The notes beneath the pieces were generated by a model, which was not told the DNA's origin, searched no databases, and saw only the letters and a list, made by a program, of their open reading frames with translations. Shown piece after piece: positions 1 to 6,810 of a stretch of 56,281 nt of DNA. Origin of the DNA: a virus; IMG/VR virus record IMGVR_UViG_3300036804_000195, positions 1 through 56,281 of that record, one strand, 5' to 3'. How positions within the stretch are numbered: position 1 is the first letter of the stretch; every line of letters begins with the position of its first letter. A program made the position numbers and the translations under genes.

Positions 1-243
1 GCCGACGCCAAGCCGGCCGCGCCGAGCGGCAGCGGATGCCCGCTGTGCAGCCGACAGCACGCCACGTGCCAGTTCGAGGCCGGCGCCACCGGCTGCGTCA
101 ACGCCGACTGCGCCAACCCCCACCACCACGCCGGCTTAGGAGCAGCGAGTGACCAGCAGCGGCGGCGGCATAACGATCCACCGCAGCCAGCACGCGCAGC
201 AGTACGTCGTGGTGCCCAACGGGATCGCCCGCAACACGCGGCT
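1..243. repeat. Left copy of the terminal direct repeat
   Basis: These 243 bases match 56039-56281 without a gap except for four substitutions, at positions 128, 130, 131 and 144. The simplest reading is that the contig closes into a circle, or comes from a terminally redundant molecule, with a unit of about 56,038 bp. All four differences fall within 17 bases around the boundary between two genes, which suggests a mixed population or a local sequence conflict rather than random error. Confidence 0.9.
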
Positions 244-312
244 GACCTTCCGGGCCCGCGGCCTGCTGGTGATGCTCCTGTCGCTGCCGCCGGAGTGGCA
301 CGTGACCGCTGA
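1..312 (+). CDS. C-terminal part of the junction-spanning zinc-ribbon protein
   Basis: This is the 3' part of the gene that starts at 55787, continued across the contig junction. It carries Cys pairs (CPLCSRQH, then CVNADC) that look like a zinc ribbon. The frame stays open until TGA at 310-312, so it overlaps the next gene (start 149) by more than 160 bases. That is odd, because all other overlaps in this block are a few bases. A TAG lies at 137-139 in another frame, so a one- or two-base difference near 128-136 would end the protein just before the next start. The three clustered substitutions between the repeat copies lie exactly there. The last ~55 residues in this frame are therefore doubtful. 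Confidence 0.55.
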   Translation, partial: ADAKPAAPSGSGCPLCSRQHATCQFEAGATGCVNADCANPHHHAGLGAASDQQRRRHNDPPQPARAAVRRGAQRDRPQHAADLPGPRPAGDAPVAAAGVARDR

Positions 313-745
313 CATGCTCGCCGAGGACAACCCCGACAGCCGGACCGCGATCCGCGCGGCCATGCTCGAGCTGCGCGAAGCCGGCTACGTCCTCGTCCAC
401 CGGATCCAGGGCGAACGGGGCCGGTGGACAACCCGCCTCGAGGTCTTCGACACCGCCTCCACCGAACGCGCACTGGCCGCGTCCGGTCCGACCAGCGGCG
501 ATGCCACGAATCCGCAGGTCGCACCGAACGCCGGTGGACCGGCGGCCGGTCAGACGGCGTTTATACCTAAGTACAGAGGTAGCGCGCGCACGCGATCGCG
601 GCCGCGCGCCGAACCCGAGCCGCGGCCCGAATGGTGCGGCCGCTGCGACCGGGTCACCCGCCACGTCGACGTCGGCGACGGCGCCGTCGCCCGCTGCCCC
701 GACTGCCACCCCATCGCCGTCGCCGCCCGAAGGCCCGCGCCATGA
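149..745 (+). CDS. Winged-helix replication-type DNA-binding protein
   Basis: 198 aa; GTG start with AGGAG eight bases upstream. The N-terminal ~90 residues contain VPNGIARNTRLTFRARGLL, then a helix pair in which a TADMLA segment precedes SRTAIRAAMLELREAGYV. This is the pattern of helix-turn-helix domains in actinobacterial phage and plasmid replication or helicase-loader proteins. The middle is low-complexity. The C-terminus has CGRC and CPDC pairs that would bind one zinc. The position next to RusA and recombination genes supports a role in phage DNA replication, but no helicase or polymerase motif is present, so the exact step is inferred. It overlaps the next gene by four bases. Confidence 0.75.
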   Translation: MTSSGGGITIHRSQHAQQYVVVPNGIARNTRLTFRARGLLVMLLSLPPEWHVTADMLAEDNPDSRTAIRAAMLELREAGYVLVHRIQGERGRWTTRLEVFDTASTERALAASGPTSGDATNPQVAPNAGGPAAGQTAFIPKYRGSARTRSRPRAEPEPRPEWCGRCDRVTRHVDVGDGAVARCPDCHPIAVAARRPAP

Positions 746-978
746 GCCGCCTCAGCCCGGCAGCCGCCGCTGCGAAGGCCGCCCGCGACGTCGCCTACCA
801 CCGCGCCAGCCGCCGCGCCCTGGCGCAGCTCGCCCGCGAATACCCGCTCCGCTACGCCCAGCTTCTTGCCGCCTTCCGGTCGACGGGCACCGACAGCCCT
901 GAGCAGCAAGCCGCCCGCCGCGCCGTGCTCGAGCGCGACGCCACACTGCCCAGCCGAACGAAAGGAACCAGCACATGA
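742..978 (+). CDS. Small helical protein of the early operon
   Basis: 78 aa. The ATG overlaps the upstream stop (ATGA), so translation is probably coupled. Ala- and Arg-rich and predicted helical (repeated AKAARDVAY and ALAQLAREY heptad-like stretches), with no Cys pairs and no membrane segment. I do not recognise a family. It sits between the winged-helix protein and a Cys-rich protein in an unbroken chain of overlapping genes, so it belongs to the early replication operon. Confidence 0.6.
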   Translation: MSRLSPAAAAAKAARDVAYHRASRRALAQLAREYPLRYAQLLAAFRSTGTDSPEQQAARRAVLERDATLPSRTKGTST

Positions 979-1325
979 CCAGCCAGCCGACGTGGTCGCG
1001 CTCGGCGATCCGGGTCGTCATGACCGAATGCACGACCGGCCGGTGCGGGAGCTGCCCGGGCGGCATCTGCCAGCACCACTGCCACGCGACGCCAGCCAAC
1101 CCGATGCACGCGATCCGCGAAGCACTCGAGCTGGCCGAGCAACTGGTCGTCGCCGACGGTGAGAGGCTCGCCGCCGCCGCCCGGCTCGTCCGGGACTGGC
1201 GGACCGAAGCCGAGGTCGCCGAGCGCAATAACGGCACCCGCGGCCACATCACAGCCGAAGCGCTGCGCGGGTGCGCAGCCGAACTCCAGGAAGTTCTCAC
1301 CGAACAGGAAGGCCCAGCACAATGA
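975..1325 (+). CDS. Cys/His-rich small protein
   Basis: 116 aa, start overlapping the previous stop by four bases. Residues about 18-38 hold a dense Cys/His cluster (CTTGRCGSC, then CQHHCH) that could bind zinc. The remainder looks like one long charged helix from the ALELAEQ stretch onward. No family recognised. The tight packing on both sides (next ATG at 1322) argues it is translated. Confidence 0.6.
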   Translation: MTSQPTWSRSAIRVVMTECTTGRCGSCPGGICQHHCHATPANPMHAIREALELAEQLVVADGERLAAAARLVRDWRTEAEVAERNNGTRGHITAEALRGCAAELQEVLTEQEGPAQ

Positions 1326-1612
1326 CCGTTCGCATGTGGGCGACTTTGCCCAAGGATTTCGAGCGCAACGCGCTGCCGAGCATCGAGAAAGCGCTGCTCG
1401 CCGACCCCGACGCCGAGCACGTGATCATCGCCCGGGTGAACCGGAAGCGGGTCACCACCGACGATGACACGCACGAGACGATCCCGACCGCGCGGATCGT
1501 CCACGTGGAAGTCGCCACCGGGGAGCTGCATGACGCGGCGCTCGAGCTGCTCACCGATCTTTTCAAGGCCAGGACGAACCTGGACACGCTGCCGTTCCCC
1601 GACGATGAGTGA
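1322..1612 (+). CDS. Hypothetical protein upstream of RusA
   Basis: 96 aa; ATG overlaps the previous TGA. Mixed alpha/beta composition with MWATLPKDFERNALPSIEKALL at the start and a basic RVNRKRV turn in the middle. It has no recognisable catalytic motif. It overlaps the start of the RusA gene by eight bases, so the two may be made together. Function unknown. Confidence 0.6.
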   Translation: MTVRMWATLPKDFERNALPSIEKALLADPDAEHVIIARVNRKRVTTDDDTHETIPTARIVHVEVATGELHDAALELLTDLFKARTNLDTLPFPDDE

Positions 1613-2309
1613 CACCGCGCTGATCCACGACCCGTGCGGCATGCCGGCCAGCCTGTGCCGGTGCGAGGTCGAGCACGCCGCCGAGGCGGTCCGCGGCTCG
1701 CTGCACGACCTCGCCGCACGGGTCGAGCCGGCCATCGACGGCCTGGGCCGGATCCAGGCGCGGACCGCGCCGCTGACGATCACCGTGCACGGCGACCCGC
1801 AGCCGCAGGGAAACAAGACCGCCTACCTGACCAGCCTGATCAAGGTGAAGCCGGGCCCGCACATCCCGAAGTGCCCCGGCTGCGGCACGTCGCTGCGCGG
1901 CAGCATCTCCATGACCGAAGCCAGGCGGCCGAAGTCCCGCGCCGCATTCAAGGCGTGGCGGAACGCGGTGATCAACGCCGCGGCGCTCGCCAGGACCGGG
2001 CCGGCGATGACCGGGCCGCTCGGCCTGGCCCTCGTCGTCACGGTGGCGCGGCCAGCCGGGCATTACGGCACCGGCCGCAACGCCGGGCTGGTGAAGCCGG
2101 CGTACGCGAACGCGCAGCCGCACGTGCGGCCGGACGGCGGGAAGTACCAGCGGGCCGTCGAGGATGCGCTGACCCTCGCCGGGATCTGGGGCGACGACAG
2201 CCAGGTGGTCGCCTGGACCGGGCGGAAAAAGTACACCGGCCAGCCCGGCGCGCTCGCCGAGCCCGGCGCGCAGATCAGCGTCTGGCACATGCCGTGGGAC
2301 CAGCTATGA
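1605..2309 (+). CDS. rusA: RusA-family Holliday junction resolvase
   Basis: 234 aa. The C-terminal half has the RusA signature: PHVRPDGGKYQRAVEDALT followed by GIWGDDSQVV, supplying the conserved acidic residues that bind metal and cut four-way junctions. RusA proteins are usually about 120-150 aa. Here an N-terminal extension of about 60 residues and an inserted zinc knuckle (CPGCG, residues ~88-92) precede or interrupt the core. ATG at 1605 overlaps the upstream gene. Together with RecT and the exonuclease in the same block it would resolve recombination or replication intermediates before packaging. Confidence 0.88.
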   Translation: MSDTALIHDPCGMPASLCRCEVEHAAEAVRGSLHDLAARVEPAIDGLGRIQARTAPLTITVHGDPQPQGNKTAYLTSLIKVKPGPHIPKCPGCGTSLRGSISMTEARRPKSRAAFKAWRNAVINAAALARTGPAMTGPLGLALVVTVARPAGHYGTGRNAGLVKPAYANAQPHVRPDGGKYQRAVEDALTLAGIWGDDSQVVAWTGRKKYTGQPGALAEPGAQISVWHMPWDQL

Positions 2310-2668
2310 GCGGCCAGCAACCGCCCGCCGACCCGCGGCTGGCCGCGGCGGTCGCGCTGATCGGCCGGACGGGCGCCGACAGTTTCCAGCTCCGGTTTAA
2401 CGACGATGAGGCGCCGGTCGTGTGGATCGCCGTCGCCGAATACAGCAGCCTGGGCCACCACGAAACCGACGCGTCCCTGGACCCGGTGCGCGCGGTGCTG
2501 CGCCTGGCCGAGCGGCTCGTCGACGGCGGCCAGTGCATGCACTGCAGGCGGCCGTCCGGCCTCGACCCGGACTCGGTCGAGACCATGCCGCTCGACACGC
2601 TCGTCTGCTGGTACCAGTACGACCCGGAGCTGCGCACCTTCCGCCGCGGCTGCGAGGGCGACCAGTGA
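2306..2668 (+). CDS. Hypothetical protein with a C-x-x-C motif
   Basis: 120 aa; ATG overlaps the RusA stop by four bases. The N-terminal half reads as beta-rich (QLRFNDDEAPVVWIAVAEY). The centre has a long helix and CMHCRRPSG, a single zinc knuckle or half-site, and the C-terminus is aromatic (WYQYDPELRTFRRGC). This layout is common in small actinophage proteins of unknown role. No function can be assigned. Confidence 0.6.
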   Translation: MSGQQPPADPRLAAAVALIGRTGADSFQLRFNDDEAPVVWIAVAEYSSLGHHETDASLDPVRAVLRLAERLVDGGQCMHCRRPSGLDPDSVETMPLDTLVCWYQYDPELRTFRRGCEGDQ

Positions 2669-2955
2669 GCGGCGGCGAGGACGGCCTGATCTTCGTGCCG
2701 CCGCGGCGGCCGGGCCCGCGGCCGGTGACGTGCACGACCCTTCGGACCAGCGTCCGGATCCTCGGCGACGCGCAGGTCGACATGTTCCGCGCGATGTGCG
2801 CGGCCGCGGGCCGGCGGCCGCACGAGCTGGCGGCCGACATCGTGCTCGAGGCGATACGCGCCGCGCAGGAGGACCCGGATCACCAGGGGATGGTCAAGGC
2901 GATCCGGCTGGCCACGTCCGGGCTGCGGCTCGTCCGCGGCACCGGCCCGAATTAA
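2665..2955 (+). CDS. Hypothetical protein, ribbon-helix-helix-like
   Basis: 96 aa; GTG start sharing bases with the previous stop. After a basic, Pro-rich N-terminus there is a short strand (TSVRILGDAQ) followed by two helices (VDMFRAMCAAAGRRPHELAADIVLEAI). That order of strand, helix, helix resembles ribbon-helix-helix proteins, but the match is by shape only. It closes the overlapping gene chain before a 36-base gap. Confidence 0.55.
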   Translation: MSGGEDGLIFVPPRRPGPRPVTCTTLRTSVRILGDAQVDMFRAMCAAAGRRPHELAADIVLEAIRAAQEDPDHQGMVKAIRLATSGLRLVRGTGPN

Positions 2956-2991
2956 CGAAACAGGAATCCAGCCAACCGGAGGACACGCACG

Positions 2992-3774
2992 ATGGGCAAG
3001 CACAACTCAGCAACCGGAATGTACGTCGACGCCGACCCGGAGTACGGACTGGCGCAGGCATACCGCGAGGATCGCCAGTACCCGGGCGTCGACGAAACGG
3101 TGAGCTTCTCGCAGATCGGCGCCGACGCCGGCGCGGCCGAGCTGACCTTCGACGGCGCGGCCGCCGAGTCCGGTTACTACATCGAGCCGCTGCACGGCCT
3201 GGCCGGCGACATCCACTACGCGCCGTTCCACCCGGAGGCCGCGGTGTGCGGAGCGAGCGGCCCGCGCGGGATCCTCGGGACCCCGTACCCGGACCTGGTC
3301 GACTGCCCGGAATGCTTCGGGCACCTGACCGTCGTCACGCACCACCAGGAGCGGCAGATCCGGATCGCGCTGGTGTACCTGACCGAACACGGGAGCCACC
3401 CGAGCGCGGTCGCCCGCGCCGCGGTGATCCTGCGCGCCGGCCCGGGCGCGCCGCGAGCCGAGATGGGCGCCGGGCTGAAGATGGCCACCGGCCTCGAAGG
3501 CCAGAAAGTCCGCTGCTCGGGCTGCGGCACCAAATACGAGTGCAGGCCGGAGGACCCGCACTTCACCGACCCCGCCGACGACAAGGCCGGGCTGTGCCTG
3601 GCGTGCGTGATGACCGAGACCAGGCCGCCGGGGATGACTGAGGCGATCACGCCGAGCGCGGTCCACCCGCCACAGCGGCGCAAGCGGCCCGTCAAGGCCG
3701 CGGCGATCGACCAGGACCCGGCGCCCGCGGCCGAGCCCGACAACCCGCCAGCGGCCGACGGGGAGCCGCAGTGA
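2992..3774 (+). CDS. Zinc-ribbon protein, 260 aa
   Basis: ATG with a strong ribosome site (GGAGG, 11 bases upstream), the first independent initiation since 149. Residues ~103-106 hold CPEC, and a later pair, CSGCGTKYEC with CLAC, forms a probable second zinc site. The C-terminal ~60 residues are Pro/Ala-rich and disordered. The central region reads as helical. I do not recognise the family. Coding overlaps the next start (GTGA). Confidence 0.6.
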   Translation: MGKHNSATGMYVDADPEYGLAQAYREDRQYPGVDETVSFSQIGADAGAAELTFDGAAAESGYYIEPLHGLAGDIHYAPFHPEAAVCGASGPRGILGTPYPDLVDCPECFGHLTVVTHHQERQIRIALVYLTEHGSHPSAVARAAVILRAGPGAPRAEMGAGLKMATGLEGQKVRCSGCGTKYECRPEDPHFTDPADDKAGLCLACVMTETRPPGMTEAITPSAVHPPQRRKRPVKAAAIDQDPAPAAEPDNPPAADGEPQ

Positions 3775-4124
3775 ACGCCTCCGACCTCGCGCAGAGCGAG
3801 CACCACGGCGCCGCGCTGGCCGCGCTGCTCATGGGAGCGGCCGTCAACGGCCCGGGCCTCGACGCCAACCCGGCCGAGACCGTGCACGCCATCGCCAACG
3901 TGCTCGGCGACCTGACCAAGGTGATCGCCGAGATACGGCGGCTGCAGGAGCAGCGGCAGGCGATACGCGACCGGCACATGCCGCTGCCCGGCCTGACCGG
4001 ACCGCCGATGTGCACCGAGTGCAGCCTGCACGGCGCCCACGCGCCCTGGCCATGCGGAACCTGGAAGCTAACCGAACAGCCCGTGTCGGCTCGTCCGCCC
4101 GCGGCCGGGACGGACACGCTATGA
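3771..4124 (+). CDS. Hypothetical protein with C-terminal CTEC motif
   Basis: 117 aa; GTG at 3771 overlaps the preceding TGA. The first 65 residues are helical (AALAALLMGAA, then a coiled-coil-like IRRLQEQRQAIRDRH). The C-terminal part has MCTECSLHGAHAPWPCG, a compact Cys/His set that fits a zinc knuckle. Function unknown; part of the early operon. Confidence 0.55.
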   Translation: MNASDLAQSEHHGAALAALLMGAAVNGPGLDANPAETVHAIANVLGDLTKVIAEIRRLQEQRQAIRDRHMPLPGLTGPPMCTECSLHGAHAPWPCGTWKLTEQPVSARPPAAGTDTL

Positions 4125-4528
4125 CCAGCGCGGCTCCCGGCGCGCAGCCCGGCGGCAACCCTTCGTTGTCGCCGGGCAGGCGGGCGTGCGACCAGTGCGG
4201 CGGAGCGCTGCCAGGCAGGCGCCGGCGCTTCTGCAGCGACCTGTGCCGCCGCCGCGGCCACCGGGCCGAGCGGCGCACCGAGAACACCGAGTACCTCGAC
4301 GTGGTCGGACGGATGCTCCGCCACGCCGCCCGCCGCGGCAGCGTCGACCTCGAGGCGTTCGCCGCGCTCGGCGAGCTGGACGCCGAGCTGCACGACCTGA
4401 TGGCCACCGCGGCGCACGCGCTGCACGCCCGCGACTACACGTGGGGAGAGATCGGCCGCGCGTTCGGGGTGACCCGGCAGGGCGCCCGGCAGCGATGGGG
4501 AGGCGACCAGTTCGATGCCGCGCCGTAA
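4121..4528 (+). CDS. Zinc-finger plus helix-turn-helix DNA-binding protein
   Basis: 135 aa. Residues ~22-45 have CDQCGGALPGRRRRFCSDLC, a four-Cys knuckle followed by an Arg-rich stretch. The C-terminus reads YTWGEIGRAFGVTRQGARQRW, a clear helix-turn-helix of the sigma-region-4/LuxR-like pattern. A zinc knuckle joined to an HTH suggests a small transcription factor or DNA-binding accessory of the early block. ATG overlaps the previous gene; the 3' end overlaps the next. Confidence 0.65.
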   Translation: MTSAAPGAQPGGNPSLSPGRRACDQCGGALPGRRRRFCSDLCRRRGHRAERRTENTEYLDVVGRMLRHAARRGSVDLEAFAALGELDAELHDLMATAAHALHARDYTWGEIGRAFGVTRQGARQRWGGDQFDAAP

Positions 4529-4784
4529 CCACCGGCCGCCCGTCGGCGAGCCGGTACCGCGCCGCCAGCCGACGGCAGAGGACGCCGGGCTGCAGCCCGC
4601 ACAGCTCACCGACCTCGCGCACCGGGTCGCCGCAGCGGCCGTCACGGCGCGCGGGATGGCCGAGTCCGAGCCCGGCGACTCGCGGTGGGCGTACCCGCTG
4701 CACGGCATCGCCGACAGCCTCGACAGCCAGGCCGCGGCGCTGCGGCAGATCGCCCGCGCGATCGGCCGCAGGCACGCGCCCTAA
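4515..4784 (+). CDS. Small helical protein, last of the first early operon
   Basis: 89 aa; overlaps the upstream HTH gene by 14 bases in another frame. After a Pro/Arg-rich N-terminus it is helical (LAHRVAAAAVTARGMAES, DSLDSQAAALRQIARAI). No family recognised. The hairpin at 4792-4817 immediately follows its stop, which marks the end of this transcription unit. Confidence 0.55.
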   Translation: MPRRNHRPPVGEPVPRRQPTAEDAGLQPAQLTDLAHRVAAAAVTARGMAESEPGDSRWAYPLHGIADSLDSQAAALRQIARAIGRRHAP

Positions 4785-4791
4785 AACGTGC

Positions 4792-4817
4792 GGGGCCGCG
4801 CAGACCCGCGCGGCCCC
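4792..4817 (+). terminator. GC-rich hairpin after the first early operon
   Basis: A perfect 10-base stem (GGGGCCGCGC paired with GCGCGGCCCC) with a six-base loop lies eight bases after the stop at 4784. There is no U tract, as is common for terminators in high-GC actinobacteria and their phages. It separates the long chain of overlapping genes from the two-gene cassette that starts at 4844. Confidence 0.65.
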
Positions 4818-4843
4818 GGCCTAACAAGGAAAGGGAATCACCC

Positions 4844-5452
4844 ATGTATCAGATCATGCGGATCGGCATCGAGGGCGTCGGACACGGCCTCCTGATGAAC
4901 AACCCGGCAGGCATGGCCGCACACACCGACGAACTGGTGCGCGCCGGCAAGAAAATACCGGTGCCCTATGACGAGGCCGTCTCCAAGCTGTACATCGTCC
5001 CCGGCGGCAACCAGCTCTACGGTGCGTCCGACTGGTTCCGCGAGGCCGCACTCGTCGGGGCCAAGGCAGTGAGGGATACGAGCCGCAGCGGCCGCGCCAG
5101 CATGGTCCAGAGTTTCGGCGCCAATGTATTCCTGTCCGAGCCGTACTGCCCGCTCGTCCGCGCCAGCACCGGCAAGCCCATCACCAGCGCCGACGACGAG
5201 TGGGAGATATTCCTCAAGCGAGCCGTCGTCCAGGGCAACGGAATCATGCGCTCCCGGCCGCTCGTCCACGACTGGGCCTGCACCGTCGAATTCGAATACG
5301 ACGACGAGGGAATAGCGCCGGCGATGGTCGCGGCAATTCTCCACATCGCCGGCAAGTTCCCAGGAGTCGGCGACTACCGGCCCGGTAAGAAGGGACCGTT
5401 CGGAAGGTTCCGCGTGATGGAGCTGGACGGGGAAGGATGGCAGCCGTCATGA
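4844..5452 (+). CDS. Unrecognised protein of the two-gene cassette, LLMNNP motif
   Basis: 202 aa; ATG preceded by AAGGAAAGGG. The N-terminus reads MRIGIEGVGHGLLMNNP: a beta strand, then a conserved-looking LLMNNP turn, as in proteins built around an RRM/ferredoxin-like strand. A basic patch (RDTSRSGR) and an acidic C-terminal half (EFEYDDEG) follow, ending in RPGKKGPFGRFRV. I cannot name a family with confidence. By eye, codon choice is less GC-saturated than in neighbours (several AAA, ATA and ATT codons), which hints at separate acquisition. It overlaps the ParB-fold gene by four bases. Confidence 0.6.
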   Translation: MYQIMRIGIEGVGHGLLMNNPAGMAAHTDELVRAGKKIPVPYDEAVSKLYIVPGGNQLYGASDWFREAALVGAKAVRDTSRSGRASMVQSFGANVFLSEPYCPLVRASTGKPITSADDEWEIFLKRAVVQGNGIMRSRPLVHDWACTVEFEYDDEGIAPAMVAAILHIAGKFPGVGDYRPGKKGPFGRFRVMELDGEGWQPS

Positions 5453-6147
5453 GCGAGCTTGTGCCGGTCGCGGAGCTGAATCTGGACATGGGCCTCTATC
5501 CGCGGAACAGCGTCAGCGAGGCGCACGTGACCGAGCTGGCGCGGGTCATGGAAGGTGGCCACGAGCTGCCGGCCATCGTCGCCTGCCGCGCCACGAAGCG
5601 CATCGCCGACGGCGCACACCGCTGGACCGCTGCGGTGCGGCGCGGCAGCGAGACGATCGCAGTCGACTGGCGCGACTACGCCGACGACAAGGCGTTCTTC
5701 CGCGACGCCGTCCTGCTCAACTCCGGGCAGGGCCTGAACTTCACCTCCTACGACCGGCTGAAGGTCATCACGGTCGGCCGCGAGTTCGGGCTGAAGGAAA
5801 TCGACCTGGCCGGGCTGCTGCGCACGTCGCCCAGCTACATCAAGGCACTGATGCCGAGGTATGCCGTGATGACCGAGGACCAGAAACGCGGGAAGGCCGA
5901 GCGAACCAGCAGAGTGCCGCTGAAGGCCTCGACCCGGCACCTGTCCGGGCAGACCATCACGCCGAAGCAGGCCGACGCGATCAGGGGAAACGCTCCCGGC
6001 ACGTCGTACCTGCTGACGGTGCGCCAGCTCGCCAGCGCGCTCGAAAACGATCTGCTGCCGCCGCCGGGCCAGCACCCAGCGCTGTGGCAGGAACTGGAGC
6101 AGCTCGGCGAGATGATCGCAGCCGCCGCAGCGGCGACAGCAGCATAA
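5449..6147 (+). CDS. ParB/sulfiredoxin-fold nuclease-like protein
   Basis: 232 aa from the ATG overlapping the previous stop; an in-frame ATG at 5437 is the alternative. The core matches ParB-like domains: VAELNLDMGLYPRN, VTELARVMEGG, then the phosphate-binding GAHRWTAAVRRG with the surrounding strand (IADGAHR). A second half with FGLKEIDLAGLLRTSPSYIKAL looks like the HTH that follows the ParB domain. Such phage proteins can act as nucleases, DNA-binding factors or nucleotide hydrolases; the substrate is unknown. It is the last gene before the five-base repeat array. Confidence 0.7.
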   Translation: MSELVPVAELNLDMGLYPRNSVSEAHVTELARVMEGGHELPAIVACRATKRIADGAHRWTAAVRRGSETIAVDWRDYADDKAFFRDAVLLNSGQGLNFTSYDRLKVITVGREFGLKEIDLAGLLRTSPSYIKALMPRYAVMTEDQKRGKAERTSRVPLKASTRHLSGQTITPKQADAIRGNAPGTSYLLTVRQLASALENDLLPPPGQHPALWQELEQLGEMIAAAAAATAA

Positions 6148-6149
6148 AA

Positions 6150-6530
6150 AAGTGAGGATGTGGCGTCGCGAGGCGAGCCGCGGCATGGCGGGGCAACGCG
6201 CGGCATGGCGGGGCGAGGCGTGGTGAGGATCCGGCGCGGTTTGGCTGGGCCCGGCTTGGCATGGCTAGGTCAGGCGCGGCGAGGTGAGGCGAGGACGCGG
6301 CGGGGTGCGGCGAGGCATGGCATGGCCCGGCATGGCGAGTTGCGGCAAGGCGTGGCGTGGCCAGGCATGGCGAGGATTTGGCGTGGTGAGGTCGCGCTAG
6401 GCGCGGCGAGGCCTGGCGGGGCCAGGCGTGGTGAGGCGTGGTGAGGACGCGGTCAGGTCAGGCGAGGCGTGGTCAGGCCTGGCTGGGCGAGGCCAGGTGA
6501 GGTGAGGCAAGGGCGCGGCCCTGAGAGCCA
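6150..6530. repeat. Degenerate five-base tandem array, non-coding
   Basis: About 380 bases are built almost wholly from pentamers of the form NNGGC or NNGGT (for example GTGGC, ATGGC, GAGGC, CGGCG in register), with a few slips of one base. The plus strand is strongly G-rich and C-poor relative to the flanks. The period is five, not three, so every reading frame gives the same kind of Arg/Gly/Ala repeat and none looks like a real protein. It lies between the end of the rightward block and the convergent terminator. Function unknown. Confidence 0.85.
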
Positions 6531-6681
6531 ATCTAAGCGCCCGGGATCTGCCCGCGGCCGATAGCCCGGACCGGGCCGAGTTCGCCAGTGTGGCGCACAG
6601 CGACGGCCAGCGCAGGCCACCTGGGCCAAGTTGCCCAGCCAGACGGGCCATGTTTCACGTGAATCCACCGGGCATGACAAA
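6531..6681. other. Non-coding spacer between the array and the terminators
   Basis: No gene is visible here: reading frames are short and lack ribosome sites. The stretch separates the pentamer array from two hairpins and contains the 14-base segment TGTTTCACGTGAAT (6650-6663), which includes the palindrome TTCACGTGAA. Confidence 0.4.
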
Positions 6682-6712
6682 ACCGCCCCCGGCAGGCAGC
6701 ACCGGAGGCGGT
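6682..6712. terminator. Hairpin in the convergent intergenic region
   Basis: ACCGCC pairs with GGCGGT and an inner CCGG pairs with CCGG; the hairpin lies seven bases before a stronger one. Together they would stop rightward early transcription and leftward late transcription where the two blocks meet. Confidence 0.5.
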
Positions 6713-6718
6713 ATAAGC

Positions 6719-6757
6719 GGCAGGGGCCGGCACGAATGCCAGCCCCTGCCTTTCCTT
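6719..6757. terminator. Strong convergent terminator
   Basis: GGCAGGGGC (6719-6727) pairs perfectly with GCCCCTGCC (6742-6750) and is followed on the plus strand by TTTCCTT. This is a classical intrinsic terminator for the rightward block, and its stem could also end the leftward late transcript arriving from the protease gene. Confidence 0.8.
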
Positions 6758-6810
6758 GGGGTGGAACCGTAGCGCGCGCAATATGCGCGCAATTGAAGTG
6801 CCAGGCCAGC

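Noticed and set aside
6160-6444. Rightward open frame through the pentamer array
   Set aside because: The sequence repeats every five bases, so all frames give similar Arg/Gly/Ala repeats; there is no ribosome site and no protein-like composition.
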